Shown in pieces: positions 7,392 through 13,621 of a stretch of 13,621 bases of DNA. A model generated the notes under the pieces. The model had not been told where the DNA came from and searched no databases. It was given only the letters and a program-made list of their open reading frames with translations. The DNA lies in NCBI GenBank assembly GCA_002316385.1, contig DCDL01000030.1:1-13621 (forward strand), written 5' to 3'. A program made the translations under genes and the position numbers. The stretch's first letter is position 1. Every line of letters begins with the position of its first letter. The DNA comes from Clostridium sp. UBA1056 (GTDB lineage: Bacteria; Bacillota; Clostridia; Clostridiales; Clostridiaceae).

Positions 7392-8416
7392 TCGAATTCC
7401 CTCCTTTGCATCCTTGTAAGATAAAGAAAATATGGAACCCCTATTACAGCAAAAATAATTCCAATAGGAGTTTCATAAGGCTTATTAATAAGCCTTCCAA
7501 CTAAATCTGCTGCCACAGTAATCAAAGCTCCATATAATCCTGAAGCTGGAATAATATATCTATAATCTACCCCTATAAGATAGCGGACAATGTGAGGTAC
7601 TATTAATCCTACAAAACCAACAGGTCCAACAACAATTACAGAAAGCCCTGTAAGTATTAAAACGACTACAGTAGAAATCCCTTTAACCTTCTTAGTATTA
7701 AGCCCAAGACCTATAGCTGCATCATCTCCAAGATTTAAAAGAGTAATTGAAGGTGATATAACAAGAGCTGTAATTGTACCTACAATAAAGAATGGGAGAA
7801 CTATAGCAAGTTCACTCCATTTAGCACCTGCTGTTCCTCCAGCAGTCCAATAAGCTAAAGCATGCCCAAGTCTATATTTAATAGAAAGATATTGGCTAAA
7901 AGCACCAAATAACATTGATATAGAAATACCTGCTAAAACAAGTCTCTGTGGTTTCATGCCTCCTCTGCCAACAGACGCAATAAAATAAGTCATACCTGTA
8001 GTAACAGCTGCACCAATACATGCAAAAAGCATCATCTGTCCATAACTTCCACCAGGTAAAAATGCCATACAAAAAGCTATAGCGAAAGTAGCACCGCTAC
8101 TTATACCCATAAGTCCAGAATCAGCAAGAGGATTTCTTGTGGTTCCCTGCATTATAGCACCACATATGGAAAGGCTTGACCCAACAATTATATTAGCTGC
8201 TATACGAGGAAGTCGGATAGTTTGAATAATCTGGTGTTCAGTTAAAGAAGAGTCAAAATTAAAAATGGCTCCCCAAGCCGTAGACAAATTCATATCAGCA
8301 GCACCAAAAGAAATTGATGCCGCTGACATAATCACCAGCAAAACCACCCCTGCAATCATATAGATTGTAAAATTCAAAGCCCCTAATTGTCGCTTTTTAT
8401 TATAGGTATTTTGCAT
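7388..8416 (-). CDS. FecCD-family permease, first subunit
   Basis: A 342-residue inner-membrane permease of the FecCD/BtuC superfamily, which passes the ferric siderophore from the binding protein into the cytoplasm. Conserved stretches include IRLPRIAANIIVGSSLSICG at 67-86, Q90 followed by RNPLADSG at 94-101, GISSGA at 104-109, GPVGFVGLIVPHIVRYLIG (ATPase contact) and the YETPIGIIFAVIGVPYFLYL terminus. The first 36 residues are a basic start followed by the first helix. An AAAGGAAA stretch precedes the ATG, and the gene starts 25 bases after the binding-protein gene. Pairing of two different permeases is normal in Gram-positive siderophore importers such as FhuBG or FeuBC. Confidence 0.92.
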   Translation of the reverse strand: MQNTYNKKRQLGALNFTIYMIAGVVLLVIMSAASISFGAADMNLSTAWGAIFNFDSSLTEHQIIQTIRLPRIAANIIVGSSLSICGAIMQGTTRNPLADSGLMGISSGATFAIAFCMAFLPGGSYGQMMLFACIGAAVTTGMTYFIASVGRGGMKPQRLVLAGISISMLFGAFSQYLSIKYRLGHALAYWTAGGTAGAKWSELAIVLPFFIVGTITALVISPSITLLNLGDDAAIGLGLNTKKVKGISTVVVLILTGLSVIVVGPVGFVGLIVPHIVRYLIGVDYRYIIPASGLYGALITVAADLVGRLINKPYETPIGIIFAVIGVPYFLYLTRMQRREFE

Positions 8417-8441
8417 ATTTATTTTCCTTTCTTAATTAGAA

Positions 8442-9374
8442 TTATTTAGCTAATGAATTTATTGCATTAACCATATAGTCAAGTTGTTCAGTAAGACTTG
8501 TAACATCAGAATAAAAGAAAAGTCCTGCATAATCTCCTGGAATTTCTACAACTCTGCCTTCTGCAACAGCAGGAATGCTTTTCCAAATTTCTGTCTTTGC
8601 ATAATCAGACTCTTTACCTTCTTGCTTAAACCATAATATATAGTCACCAAAATACTCATGAGCTACTTCATAACTTATAGATCCGCGTCCTTCTCCTGAT
8701 TTTTCTATAAGTTCTTTAAGCTTGTCTGGATATTTAAGTCCAAGATATTCATATACTAAAGTACCACCTCTAGAACCTGTCTCATAATATATACCGCTCC
8801 ACTCACCAGTAGCTCCCCAATCTTCCAAAATACTGAAAGTTTTACCTGCAAATGTATCACCTTTAAAAGTTTTCTTCACATCCGCAAGTTTTTCTTCAAA
8901 GTTAGAAACTGCCTTCTCTGCTTCAACCTTACGTCCTGTAGCTTCTCCTATGGTTTTTATACGTTCAAGAGAATCCATATCTCCTTCTGGAATAACAAGA
9001 ACTGGAGCTATTTTGCTGAATTTATCAAAGTCTGCCTCATCATAGGTAATAATAAGATCTGGTTCTAAATTCATGACGTCTTCAGGCTCCCACTTTTCAA
9101 TTTTTGTAGAAGCTTTAAGAGTATCATAAAAAGGCATACTTTCTTGTTCCCAAGCATTATATCCAACTAAATTTAATCCCAAAGTAATAACATCTCCAAC
9201 ATACCAATTAGCAATAACACGCTTAGGATTAGCAGGAACTTCAATATCCCCTTTTGCAGTAGATATAGTACGAACAGTTGCTTCTTCTTTCTCTACATTT
9301 TTAGACGAAGAGCAGCCAGCAAAAATCATAGTAGTCATAAATATTGCACAAAATAATGACAATAATTTTTTCAT
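8442..9374 (-). CDS. Siderophore-binding lipoprotein (FecB/FhuD-type)
   Basis: A 310-residue substrate-binding lipoprotein. It opens with MKK, a hydrophobic segment and the lipobox IFAGC, predicting cleavage before C21 and lipid anchoring on the outside of the membrane. A short linker precedes the periplasmic-binding fold typical of the iron-siderophore class III family: GDIEVPANPKRVIANW, then GDVITLGLNLVGY (57-72), EPEDVMNLEPDLIITYDE (95-112), a long connecting helix, and a second lobe ending in a helical FYYSDVTSLTEQLDYMVNAI. The NWYVGD start of the first lobe recalls hydroxamate binders of Bacillus, but the ligand cannot be fixed by eye; catecholate siderophores or haem remain possible. 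GGGAGAGG at 9381-9388 sits six bases before the ATG. It is the first gene of the operon, behind the promoter at 9466-9494. Confidence 0.92.
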   Translation of the reverse strand: MKKLLSLFCAIFMTTMIFAGCSSSKNVEKEEATVRTISTAKGDIEVPANPKRVIANWYVGDVITLGLNLVGYNAWEQESMPFYDTLKASTKIEKWEPEDVMNLEPDLIITYDEADFDKFSKIAPVLVIPEGDMDSLERIKTIGEATGRKVEAEKAVSNFEEKLADVKKTFKGDTFAGKTFSILEDWGATGEWSGIYYETGSRGGTLVYEYLGLKYPDKLKELIEKSGEGRGSISYEVAHEYFGDYILWFKQEGKESDYAKTEIWKSIPAVAEGRVVEIPGDYAGLFFYSDVTSLTEQLDYMVNAINSLAK

Positions 9375-9442
9375 TTTATACCTCTCCCTTATAAATATCT
9401 TATATTAATCTAATAACTCTAGCGCCTGCGTTATATACAAAT

Positions 9443-9458
9443 GTAAGACTAGTCTAAC
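9443..9458. promoter_or_regulatory. Candidate metal-repressor operator at the operon start site
   Basis: A 16-bp near-palindrome with the perfect 10-bp core AGACTAGTCT, one A/A mismatch, then matching outer pairs. It begins seven bases after the -10 box of the minus-strand operon, so it covers the predicted transcription start, where a repressor would block initiation. The GTTAG and CTAAC-like half sites resemble those of DtxR-family operators, though the spacing differs from the actinobacterial consensus. Binding by the DtxR-family protein at 3378-3758 is inferred. Confidence 0.5.
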
Positions 9459-9465
9459 TTTTAAA

Positions 9466-9494
9466 ATCGTAGCATTTATAAATTCGCCTGTCAA
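9466..9494 (-). promoter_or_regulatory. Predicted sigma-A promoter of the siderophore operon
   Basis: On the minus strand TTGACA (9489-9494) is a perfect -35 box, followed after 17 bases by TACGAT (9466-9471). Transcription should start near 9459, giving a leader of about 85 bases before the lipoprotein ATG. The strong core fits a promoter controlled mainly by repression. Confidence 0.7.
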
Positions 9495-9588
9495 TATCTT
9501 AACAAGCCCCTTTTCAGAAGTCGTTTTCTACTAAAATGAGAGTAACTTATTGTTTTATAAGAGTTAAATGAAAATACTTCTCATCATT

Positions 9589-9616
9589 ATGGATTGCAAT
9601 TTAAATAAAATGGATT
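9589..9616. repeat. ATGGATT direct repeat, 21-bp period: candidate AraC-type site
   Basis: ATGGATT occurs at 9589-9595 and again at 9610-9616, both continuing into similar sequence (GCAAT and ATGC). The 21-bp period is two helical turns, the usual geometry for the two half sites of AraC-family activators. It ends 9 bp before the -35 of the AraC-family gene and lies about 95 bp upstream of the operon's -35. Confidence 0.4.
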
Positions 9617-9625
9617 ATGCTCTTA

Positions 9626-9655
9626 TTGAAAACCTTTCTCAAATGATGCTATAAT
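9626..9655 (+). promoter_or_regulatory. Predicted promoter of the AraC-family gene
   Basis: TTGAAA (9626-9631), an 18-base spacer and a perfect TATAAT (9650-9655). The start near 9662 leaves a leader of about 34 bases, which carries the GAGAGGGG ribosome site at 9678-9685. Confidence 0.65.
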
Positions 9656-9695
9656 ATTGTTACTTTAATTCAAAAAAGAGAGGGGTAAAAATTTT

Positions 9696-10664
9696 ATGGA
9701 TGAATATAATAATTCTTCTTGGAGTGCTTTAGCAGATAAATATAATTTTGGTAAAAGGCCTTATGGTAATGGACATATTTATGATTTTCCTCCTCATTGG
9801 TCAAATGGATGGATTGCAGAAATAAATGCTGCTAAAGGATTATTTGTTTCAAGTGCTTGGTTTACCCCAAGTGAACAGATAGTACATACAATAAATTCAA
9901 GTAAGCCTTTTATGATTATCTTTTGTGTTGACTGTGGAGAAATAGTCTATTCACATCAAGGGAAAAAGAGGCAAGCTCTTCCTCCAATCACTAATTTAAT
10001 TGTTAACCCTCAAAAACAATTGACTTTTACTTTCTCTAAAGACGTACACTATTGTTTTACCAGTGTTTTAATTTTTGATGACTTTATAAAACCTTTTCTT
10101 AAAGATCGCACCCATGCACCTAAAATCAGTGTTCAGGATGCAAAACTTTGGAAAACTCAACACTACAACACTCCTGATATAATGCTTATTTTAGAGCAAA
10201 TTAGATGGGCTGTAAGAAATACAGACATGCCTTTACTTGCTTTTGAGGGGATGACTTTGCATCTTTTATCTGCAATCACTAGAAACTTTCCTGATATCCC
10301 TAAAAGAAGAAGCAGCCGCCGCCACTACGTTACTTGGGAAAACGAGCAGAAGATTTATCAAGTTAAGACTAAGATTGATGAAGATATTTTAAATGCTCCA
10401 GATACAATTGAACTATGCAGAATAGCTGAAATGAGCGAAAGTAAACTTCGCGAATCTTTTAAAAACCATTATGGAATTGCTCTTTATAAATATATTCGAA
10501 TAGAAACTATGAAAAGAGCCATGCAGCTCTTATCTGCTGACCATCTAAGTATTCGTGGCATATCTGAACTATGTGGCTACAAAAATCCAGCCAAATTTGC
10601 TGCTGCCTTTAAAGATGTCCATGGAATTACTCCTAGTGATTTTAGAAAATCTTTTAACTTATAA
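9696..10664 (+). CDS. AraC-family transcriptional regulator
   Basis: A 322-residue regulator transcribed divergently from the siderophore operon. Residues 1-205 are a ligand-sensing N-terminal part with a cupin-like beta pattern (roughly 38-125) followed by helices; it is only weakly recognisable. Residues 215-322 carry two AraC helix-turn-helix units: the first in IELCRIAEMSESKLRESFK (238-256), the second in ISELCGYKNPAKFAAAFK (289-306), followed by the classic HGITPSDFRK end. The layout recalls siderophore-responsive AraC regulators such as PchR, YbtA, AlcR and Btr, which activate uptake genes when the ferric siderophore is bound. Unlike Btr, it has no binding-protein domain. GAGAGGGG precedes the ATG at a rather long 10-base spacing. 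No convincing GC-rich terminator follows. Confidence 0.9.
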   Translation: MDEYNNSSWSALADKYNFGKRPYGNGHIYDFPPHWSNGWIAEINAAKGLFVSSAWFTPSEQIVHTINSSKPFMIIFCVDCGEIVYSHQGKKRQALPPITNLIVNPQKQLTFTFSKDVHYCFTSVLIFDDFIKPFLKDRTHAPKISVQDAKLWKTQHYNTPDIMLILEQIRWAVRNTDMPLLAFEGMTLHLLSAITRNFPDIPKRRSSRRHYVTWENEQKIYQVKTKIDEDILNAPDTIELCRIAEMSESKLRESFKNHYGIALYKYIRIETMKRAMQLLSADHLSIRGISELCGYKNPAKFAAAFKDVHGITPSDFRKSFNL

Positions 10665-10688
10665 AATTTTCTCCATTGATATATTATT

Positions 10689-10702
10689 TTGTAATATTAC
10701 AA
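10689..10702. repeat. Perfect 14-bp palindrome after the AraC-family gene
   Basis: TTGTAATATTACAA is fully self-complementary and lies 25 bp beyond the regulator's stop. With only two G-C pairs it would make a poor terminator stem, so its role is unclear. The rest of 10665-10828 contains only a possible -10 box (TATAAT, 10759-10764) without a clear -35. Confidence 0.35.
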
Positions 10703-10828
10703 TTTATTTTATATAACTTGTAATTGAAGTTCTAATCTTAGTCTCATAACAATAACTGTATAATAGGGTGAATAAATGCTTGTATTGCAATGCGAATGTA
10801 ATATAGCAATGAAAAGGAGGGGAGAATC

Positions 10829-11203
10829 ACGAATAAGATCCAAATTAAAGCCTTAATTAAATGTATTGTTTGTGGGATATTATGGGCGATAGTTTTTATT
10901 TTCATTGGGTTTTTGATTGTAAATTTCACTTCATACAGTTTAAAAGATGTTCTATTTATTGAAGGTATCATATTAATTGTTTTAGGTGCACTTTCTTCCA
11001 TAGGTGGAAATCCTACTGGACTATCACTTCAAGCCCTTGGACAAGATAATGCGCAATATGTTGCAAATGCAAATCTTGAAGTTGCTAAAATGGAAAAACA
11101 AATGCATCACAACAATATTAAAACTAATTTACGAAGTAGTTTTAATATTATTTCGTTAATTATAGGTGGTGCAATCTGTATTATAATTAACTTTATCATT
11201 TAA
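10829..11203 (+). CDS. Small three-helix membrane protein, unknown function, ACG start
   Basis: I do not recognise a function. The frame encodes about 124 residues with three hydrophobic helices: about 9-31 (IKCIVCGILWAIVFIFIGF region), 38-56 (VLFIEGIILIVLGALSSIG) and 106-124 at the C-terminus. Between helices two and three lies a polar loop with GGNPTGLSLQALGQDNAQYV, which has the look of a conserved motif. A strong site, AAGGAGGGG (10814-10822), sits six bases before ACG (10829), while ATG, GTG and TTG are all missing at the right distance. ATC at 10826 is another non-standard option. The first conventional start in frame, TTG 10913, has no ribosome site and would cut into helix one. Either the start is unusual or an ATG has mutated to ACG. 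No gene partner is evident. Confidence 0.6.
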   Translation, partial: TNKIQIKALIKCIVCGILWAIVFIFIGFLIVNFTSYSLKDVLFIEGIILIVLGALSSIGGNPTGLSLQALGQDNAQYVANANLEVAKMEKQMHHNNIKTNLRSSFNIISLIIGGAICIIINFII

Positions 11204-11229
11204 TTACAATAATTTCTTAAAACACGAAC

Positions 11230-11260
11230 TAAGGGAACTTCCAAAATTGAAGTTCCCTTA
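11230..11260. terminator. Perfect 12-bp hairpin between convergent genes
   Basis: TAAGGGAACTTC (11230-11241) pairs perfectly with 11249-11260 around a 7-base loop. It lies between the small membrane gene and the convergent peptidase gene, where a shared terminator is expected. The T tract is poor: the plus side continues AAAATATAAT and the minus side GTTCGTGTTTT. Termination may therefore be weak, or the hairpin may protect the 3' end. Confidence 0.55.
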
Positions 11261-11361
11261 AAAATATAATTAATATTTAGATCATATTTCACTTTTAATC
11301 TTACAAACAAATACACATATAATATATACTCAACTATTTATTTTTTTCCGGACAATAAAGC

Positions 11362-13317
11362 TTAAATATGTTCTACAAACCAATGAAGATTTTGTTCCAT
11401 TATTGCTTTATTAAGTCCAGGTTTACGAGGTCCATGCTCCATTCCCTTAAATACCACAAGTTCACTTTCCACTTCTAAATCTTGCAGTCCTCTATAAAGT
11501 TCATATGCATTTGGAATAGGCACCCTCTTATCATTATCACCATGTTGTATAAGGGTTGGTGTGCAAGCGTTTCTTATATAGGTCATAGGAGAAGTTTTTG
11601 CATATATTTCTGGATCATTCCATGGTGTGGCTCCTAGATATGATCTGGTAAACGTTGTTATGTCCGTATTTGCATAGTAGGTAGTCCAGTTGCTTATGCC
11701 TGCTCCTACAGAGATTGCTTTGAATCGATTGCTAAAGGTTGCGCAGAAGGCTGATATGTATCCCCCTTGACTCCAACCCATTACTCCAACTCTTTCACTG
11801 TCTATCATGCCTTTTTCTATTAGATTATCTACTCCTGAAATAACATCCTCGTAATCTCCTACCCCAAGCATTCTAAAATTAGATGTCAAGAACTTATTCC
11901 CATAGCCTGAGCTTCCCCTATAATTAGGCTCAAGAACAACAAAGCCCCTTTCCACAAACTGCTCAATTGGGTAGAGTTTATTCATATTATGAATAGGGAA
12001 TGATGCCCATGTTGGTCCACCATGTATAACTACCAAAAGCGGATACTTTTTATTAGAATCATAATCATGAGGCTTGGATAAAACTCCTTCTATCTCAAGA
12101 CCATCCTTGGTGCTCCAGGTTATGACTTCTTTTTTACTCAATAGTTTATTCTCGTATATCTTGCTTTCATTGGTTACTTGTACTGAGTTTATATAAACCT
12201 CAGCTGCCTTATTTTTTTCTATTTTAATATAGGCTATATTTTCACCGTCAGAGGTACTATCTGCACTAACTATATAACATTCATCCTTGCTATAGATTGA
12301 AGAGATTTCACCATTTTCAGAAACCATTCCAATTCGATAATTTGCTCGATCCTGCCAAGTTACAAGTATTCCTTTATTTGTCCATTTAATAGGTGTAACA
12401 CTTCTATCAAATTCAGATAACCTCATTATGGTTTCTTCTTTTTCAAGATCATATATCTCTAAAACAGCATCTTCCCAAACTTTCCACTTGTAATATTCCG
12501 GTTCTCTTGGAGTTTTAGCAAATACAATCTTATTTCCATCTGGGGAGAATGCAATATTTGAACTAAGAATTCCAGTAATATTGAGTTTTCTAAACTTTTT
12601 AGTAGAAATATCCAAGATATATACACTTGTTTCTACATCTCTTATATCCACTGTTGGACTACATATAAGTGCAGCTTTTTTTCCATCCGGTGATAGTTGA
12701 AAACCCCTTATGCTAAAATCCTTTGGATTTGTTATGTCCACTTTAACATCCTTTGGTTCTTCCTTTTCACCTTTTTTCTTATTACTTTGTTCCTTAAATG
12801 ATTCAATTGCTTCCTTTATGTCTACATAGCATAAATAATCATTCTTATATTCCTTATCAACATATTTAAATTCTCCATAAGTCTCTTTACGCTTTTTTAA
12901 CTCCTCTGAGTCAGTCTCCGTAGTGGTATAGTATATTCCCTTGCCATCAGGCGACCAGACAAAACTGTTGACACCTTCCTTGGAATTTGTGATTTGAATT
13001 CCATTGAACTCGTCAAAGGTTTTCAAAACAATTTGCTTTCGAAGCTTTTCTTTTTCGCCTATCTCTACAATATAGGCTAAGTAACTCTTATCTGGAGCCC
13101 ATGCAGGACTACTACTTTTAGATTTTCCTGTTGTGATAGGATAATGCTTTTGTCCATCCATTTCATAAACCCACACATGATCTCTATATACATTTTCAGC
13201 TAAATCAGAAGTCATTTTAACATATGAAACAACCTTTCCTTCTTTACCAATGGTTATTGATTCAAGCCATGGCATTTGTACTAGCTCGTCAATTGAAGTA
13301 TAGCTTGTCTTATTCAT
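11362..13317 (-). CDS. S9-family serine peptidase (acylaminoacyl-peptidase-like)
   Basis: A 651-residue cytoplasmic serine peptidase of the prolyl oligopeptidase (S9) family, which cleaves short peptides or N-acylated residues. Residues 1-390 form a beta-propeller with WD40/TolB-like repeats: SPDG-type turns at about 122, 209 and 258, with weaker ones near 73 and 356. Residues 400-651 are the alpha/beta hydrolase domain: oxyanion-side HGGP at 432-435, NYRGSSGYG at 465-473, nucleophile Ser516 in GWSQGG, likely Asp596 in HGDNDKRVP and His628 in GMEHG. All three triad residues are present and the length is normal, so it should be active. A lysine-rich insert (175-195, NKKKGEKEEPKD) interrupts the propeller. 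There is no signal peptide. GAGGAA about seven bases before the ATG supports the start. It appears monocistronic. Confidence 0.93.
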   Translation of the reverse strand: MNKTSYTSIDELVQMPWLESITIGKEGKVVSYVKMTSDLAENVYRDHVWVYEMDGQKHYPITTGKSKSSSPAWAPDKSYLAYIVEIGEKEKLRKQIVLKTFDEFNGIQITNSKEGVNSFVWSPDGKGIYYTTTETDSEELKKRKETYGEFKYVDKEYKNDYLCYVDIKEAIESFKEQSNKKKGEKEEPKDVKVDITNPKDFSIRGFQLSPDGKKAALICSPTVDIRDVETSVYILDISTKKFRKLNITGILSSNIAFSPDGNKIVFAKTPREPEYYKWKVWEDAVLEIYDLEKEETIMRLSEFDRSVTPIKWTNKGILVTWQDRANYRIGMVSENGEISSIYSKDECYIVSADSTSDGENIAYIKIEKNKAAEVYINSVQVTNESKIYENKLLSKKEVITWSTKDGLEIEGVLSKPHDYDSNKKYPLLVVIHGGPTWASFPIHNMNKLYPIEQFVERGFVVLEPNYRGSSGYGNKFLTSNFRMLGVGDYEDVISGVDNLIEKGMIDSERVGVMGWSQGGYISAFCATFSNRFKAISVGAGISNWTTYYANTDITTFTRSYLGATPWNDPEIYAKTSPMTYIRNACTPTLIQHGDNDKRVPIPNAYELYRGLQDLEVESELVVFKGMEHGPRKPGLNKAIMEQNLHWFVEHI

Positions 13318-13399
13318 AAATTCCTCATCCTTTCATTATCGTAAGATTTGTGCTTCAACAAACAATATTTAGAAATTTTGGTACTTACTTTGATTATAT

Positions 13400-13429
13400 A
13401 GCATATTTCAAACTTTTAGAACTATTCAA
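13400..13429 (-). promoter_or_regulatory. Predicted promoter of the S9 peptidase gene
   Basis: On the minus strand TTGAAT (13424-13429) and TATGCT (13400-13405) are separated by 18 bases; an overlapping TATAAT lies slightly further down. Start would fall near 13393, about 75 bases before the ATG. Confidence 0.45.
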
Positions 13430-13430
13430 A

Positions 13431-13529
13431 TTATTCTGTTATAAAACTTATCAGCCTATCAGCTGAGTAAGTAAGAGGACTTTCACCACTAAGCTCTCCC
13501 CATACTGGACGCACATAAAAAACCCTCGA
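13431..13529 (-). pseudogene. Short coding-like fragment of unknown origin
   Basis: Within the 304 bases upstream of the peptidase gene, the minus strand holds a 32-codon open frame between two TAA stops. It reads as convincing protein (FYVRPVWGELSGESPLTYSADR, here quoted in parts: FYVRPVWGEL, then SGESPLTYSADR), rich in G, P and W codons unlike the AT-rich surroundings. There is no ATG in this frame. It may be the C-terminal scrap of a lost gene, or structured RNA such as part of a group II intron that happens to be open. I do not recognise the parent. Nothing else was seen from 13530 to 13621. Confidence 0.35.
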
Positions 13530-13621
13530 TTAATCATATTATACGTAAATAGTTATTTTTTAAATTCGATAAATATAGGCTCTATAAGGCAATTACCTTA
13601 GGCATCTTCAAAAAATAAATA

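Noticed and set aside
9495..9590. Possible Fur box, and the imperfect inverted repeat ATGAGAGTA (9536-9544) / TACTTCTCAT (9575-9584)
   Set aside because: Neither gives a convincing 7-1-7 Fur match, and the arms differ by one inserted base and lie 30 bp apart. Left as unassigned, though it could be an extra regulator site.
10744..11001. Minus-strand 85-codon frame
   Set aside because: It overlaps the small membrane protein, whose frame has a strong ribosome site and typical helices; no ribosome site supports the antisense frame.
1..13621. CRISPR array, tRNA or rRNA genes, complete insertion sequences
   Set aside because: No regular repeat-spacer pattern, no tRNA-like cloverleaf with CCA-type end, no rRNA-like stretch and no transposase were seen on either strand.

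Overview
The window is AT-rich, with Shine-Dalgarno sites of the AAGGAGG type, TTGACA/TATAAT-like promoters and AT-biased codons. This points to a low-GC Firmicute, most likely Clostridium or a close relative. That assignment rests on base composition and protein flavour only; there is no rRNA or other marker gene.

Left part (1-3380). A minus-strand B12-binding-domain radical SAM protein (369-1718) is followed at once, in another frame, by about 85 codons of good coding sequence (113-370), suggesting a frameshifted C-terminus. Next come an interrupted LAGLIDADG-type homing-endonuclease-like gene (1958-2404), a small intact MazG-like pyrophosphohydrolase (2485-2796) and a frameshifted remnant of an SMC/AAA-type ATPase (about 2898-3190, minus). 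This stretch looks like an accessory segment under decay.

Centre (3380-10664). This is a metal/siderophore module. A short DtxR-family regulator (3378-3758) converges on a five-gene minus-strand operon, and the two share a bidirectional terminator (3766-3801). The operon runs from 9374 down to 3816: lipoprotein binding protein, two FecCD permeases, a FecE/FepC-type ATPase and a fused permease-ATPase half transporter. Overlaps or short gaps suggest translational coupling. An AraC-family regulator (9696-10664) is transcribed divergently. The 321-bp space between them holds a TTGACA-17-TACGAT promoter for the operon, a 16-bp near-palindrome at its predicted start site (candidate metal-repressor operator), and a 21-bp-spaced ATGGATT direct repeat just upstream of the AraC promoter (candidate AraC-type site). 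The inferred logic is a DtxR-type protein repressing when iron is sufficient and the AraC protein activating when its ligand (perhaps the ferric siderophore) is present. No siderophore biosynthesis genes are visible, so the system may scavenge foreign siderophores, or the biosynthesis genes lie elsewhere.

Right part (10665-13621). A small three-helix membrane protein of unknown function has a strong ribosome site but no ATG/GTG/TTG where one is expected (ACG at 10829). A hairpin separates it from a convergent S9-family (prolyl oligopeptidase/acylaminoacyl-peptidase) serine peptidase (11362-13317, minus). The last 300 bases hold that gene's promoter and a short coding-like fragment of unknown origin. 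Nothing recognisable was seen in 1-112.
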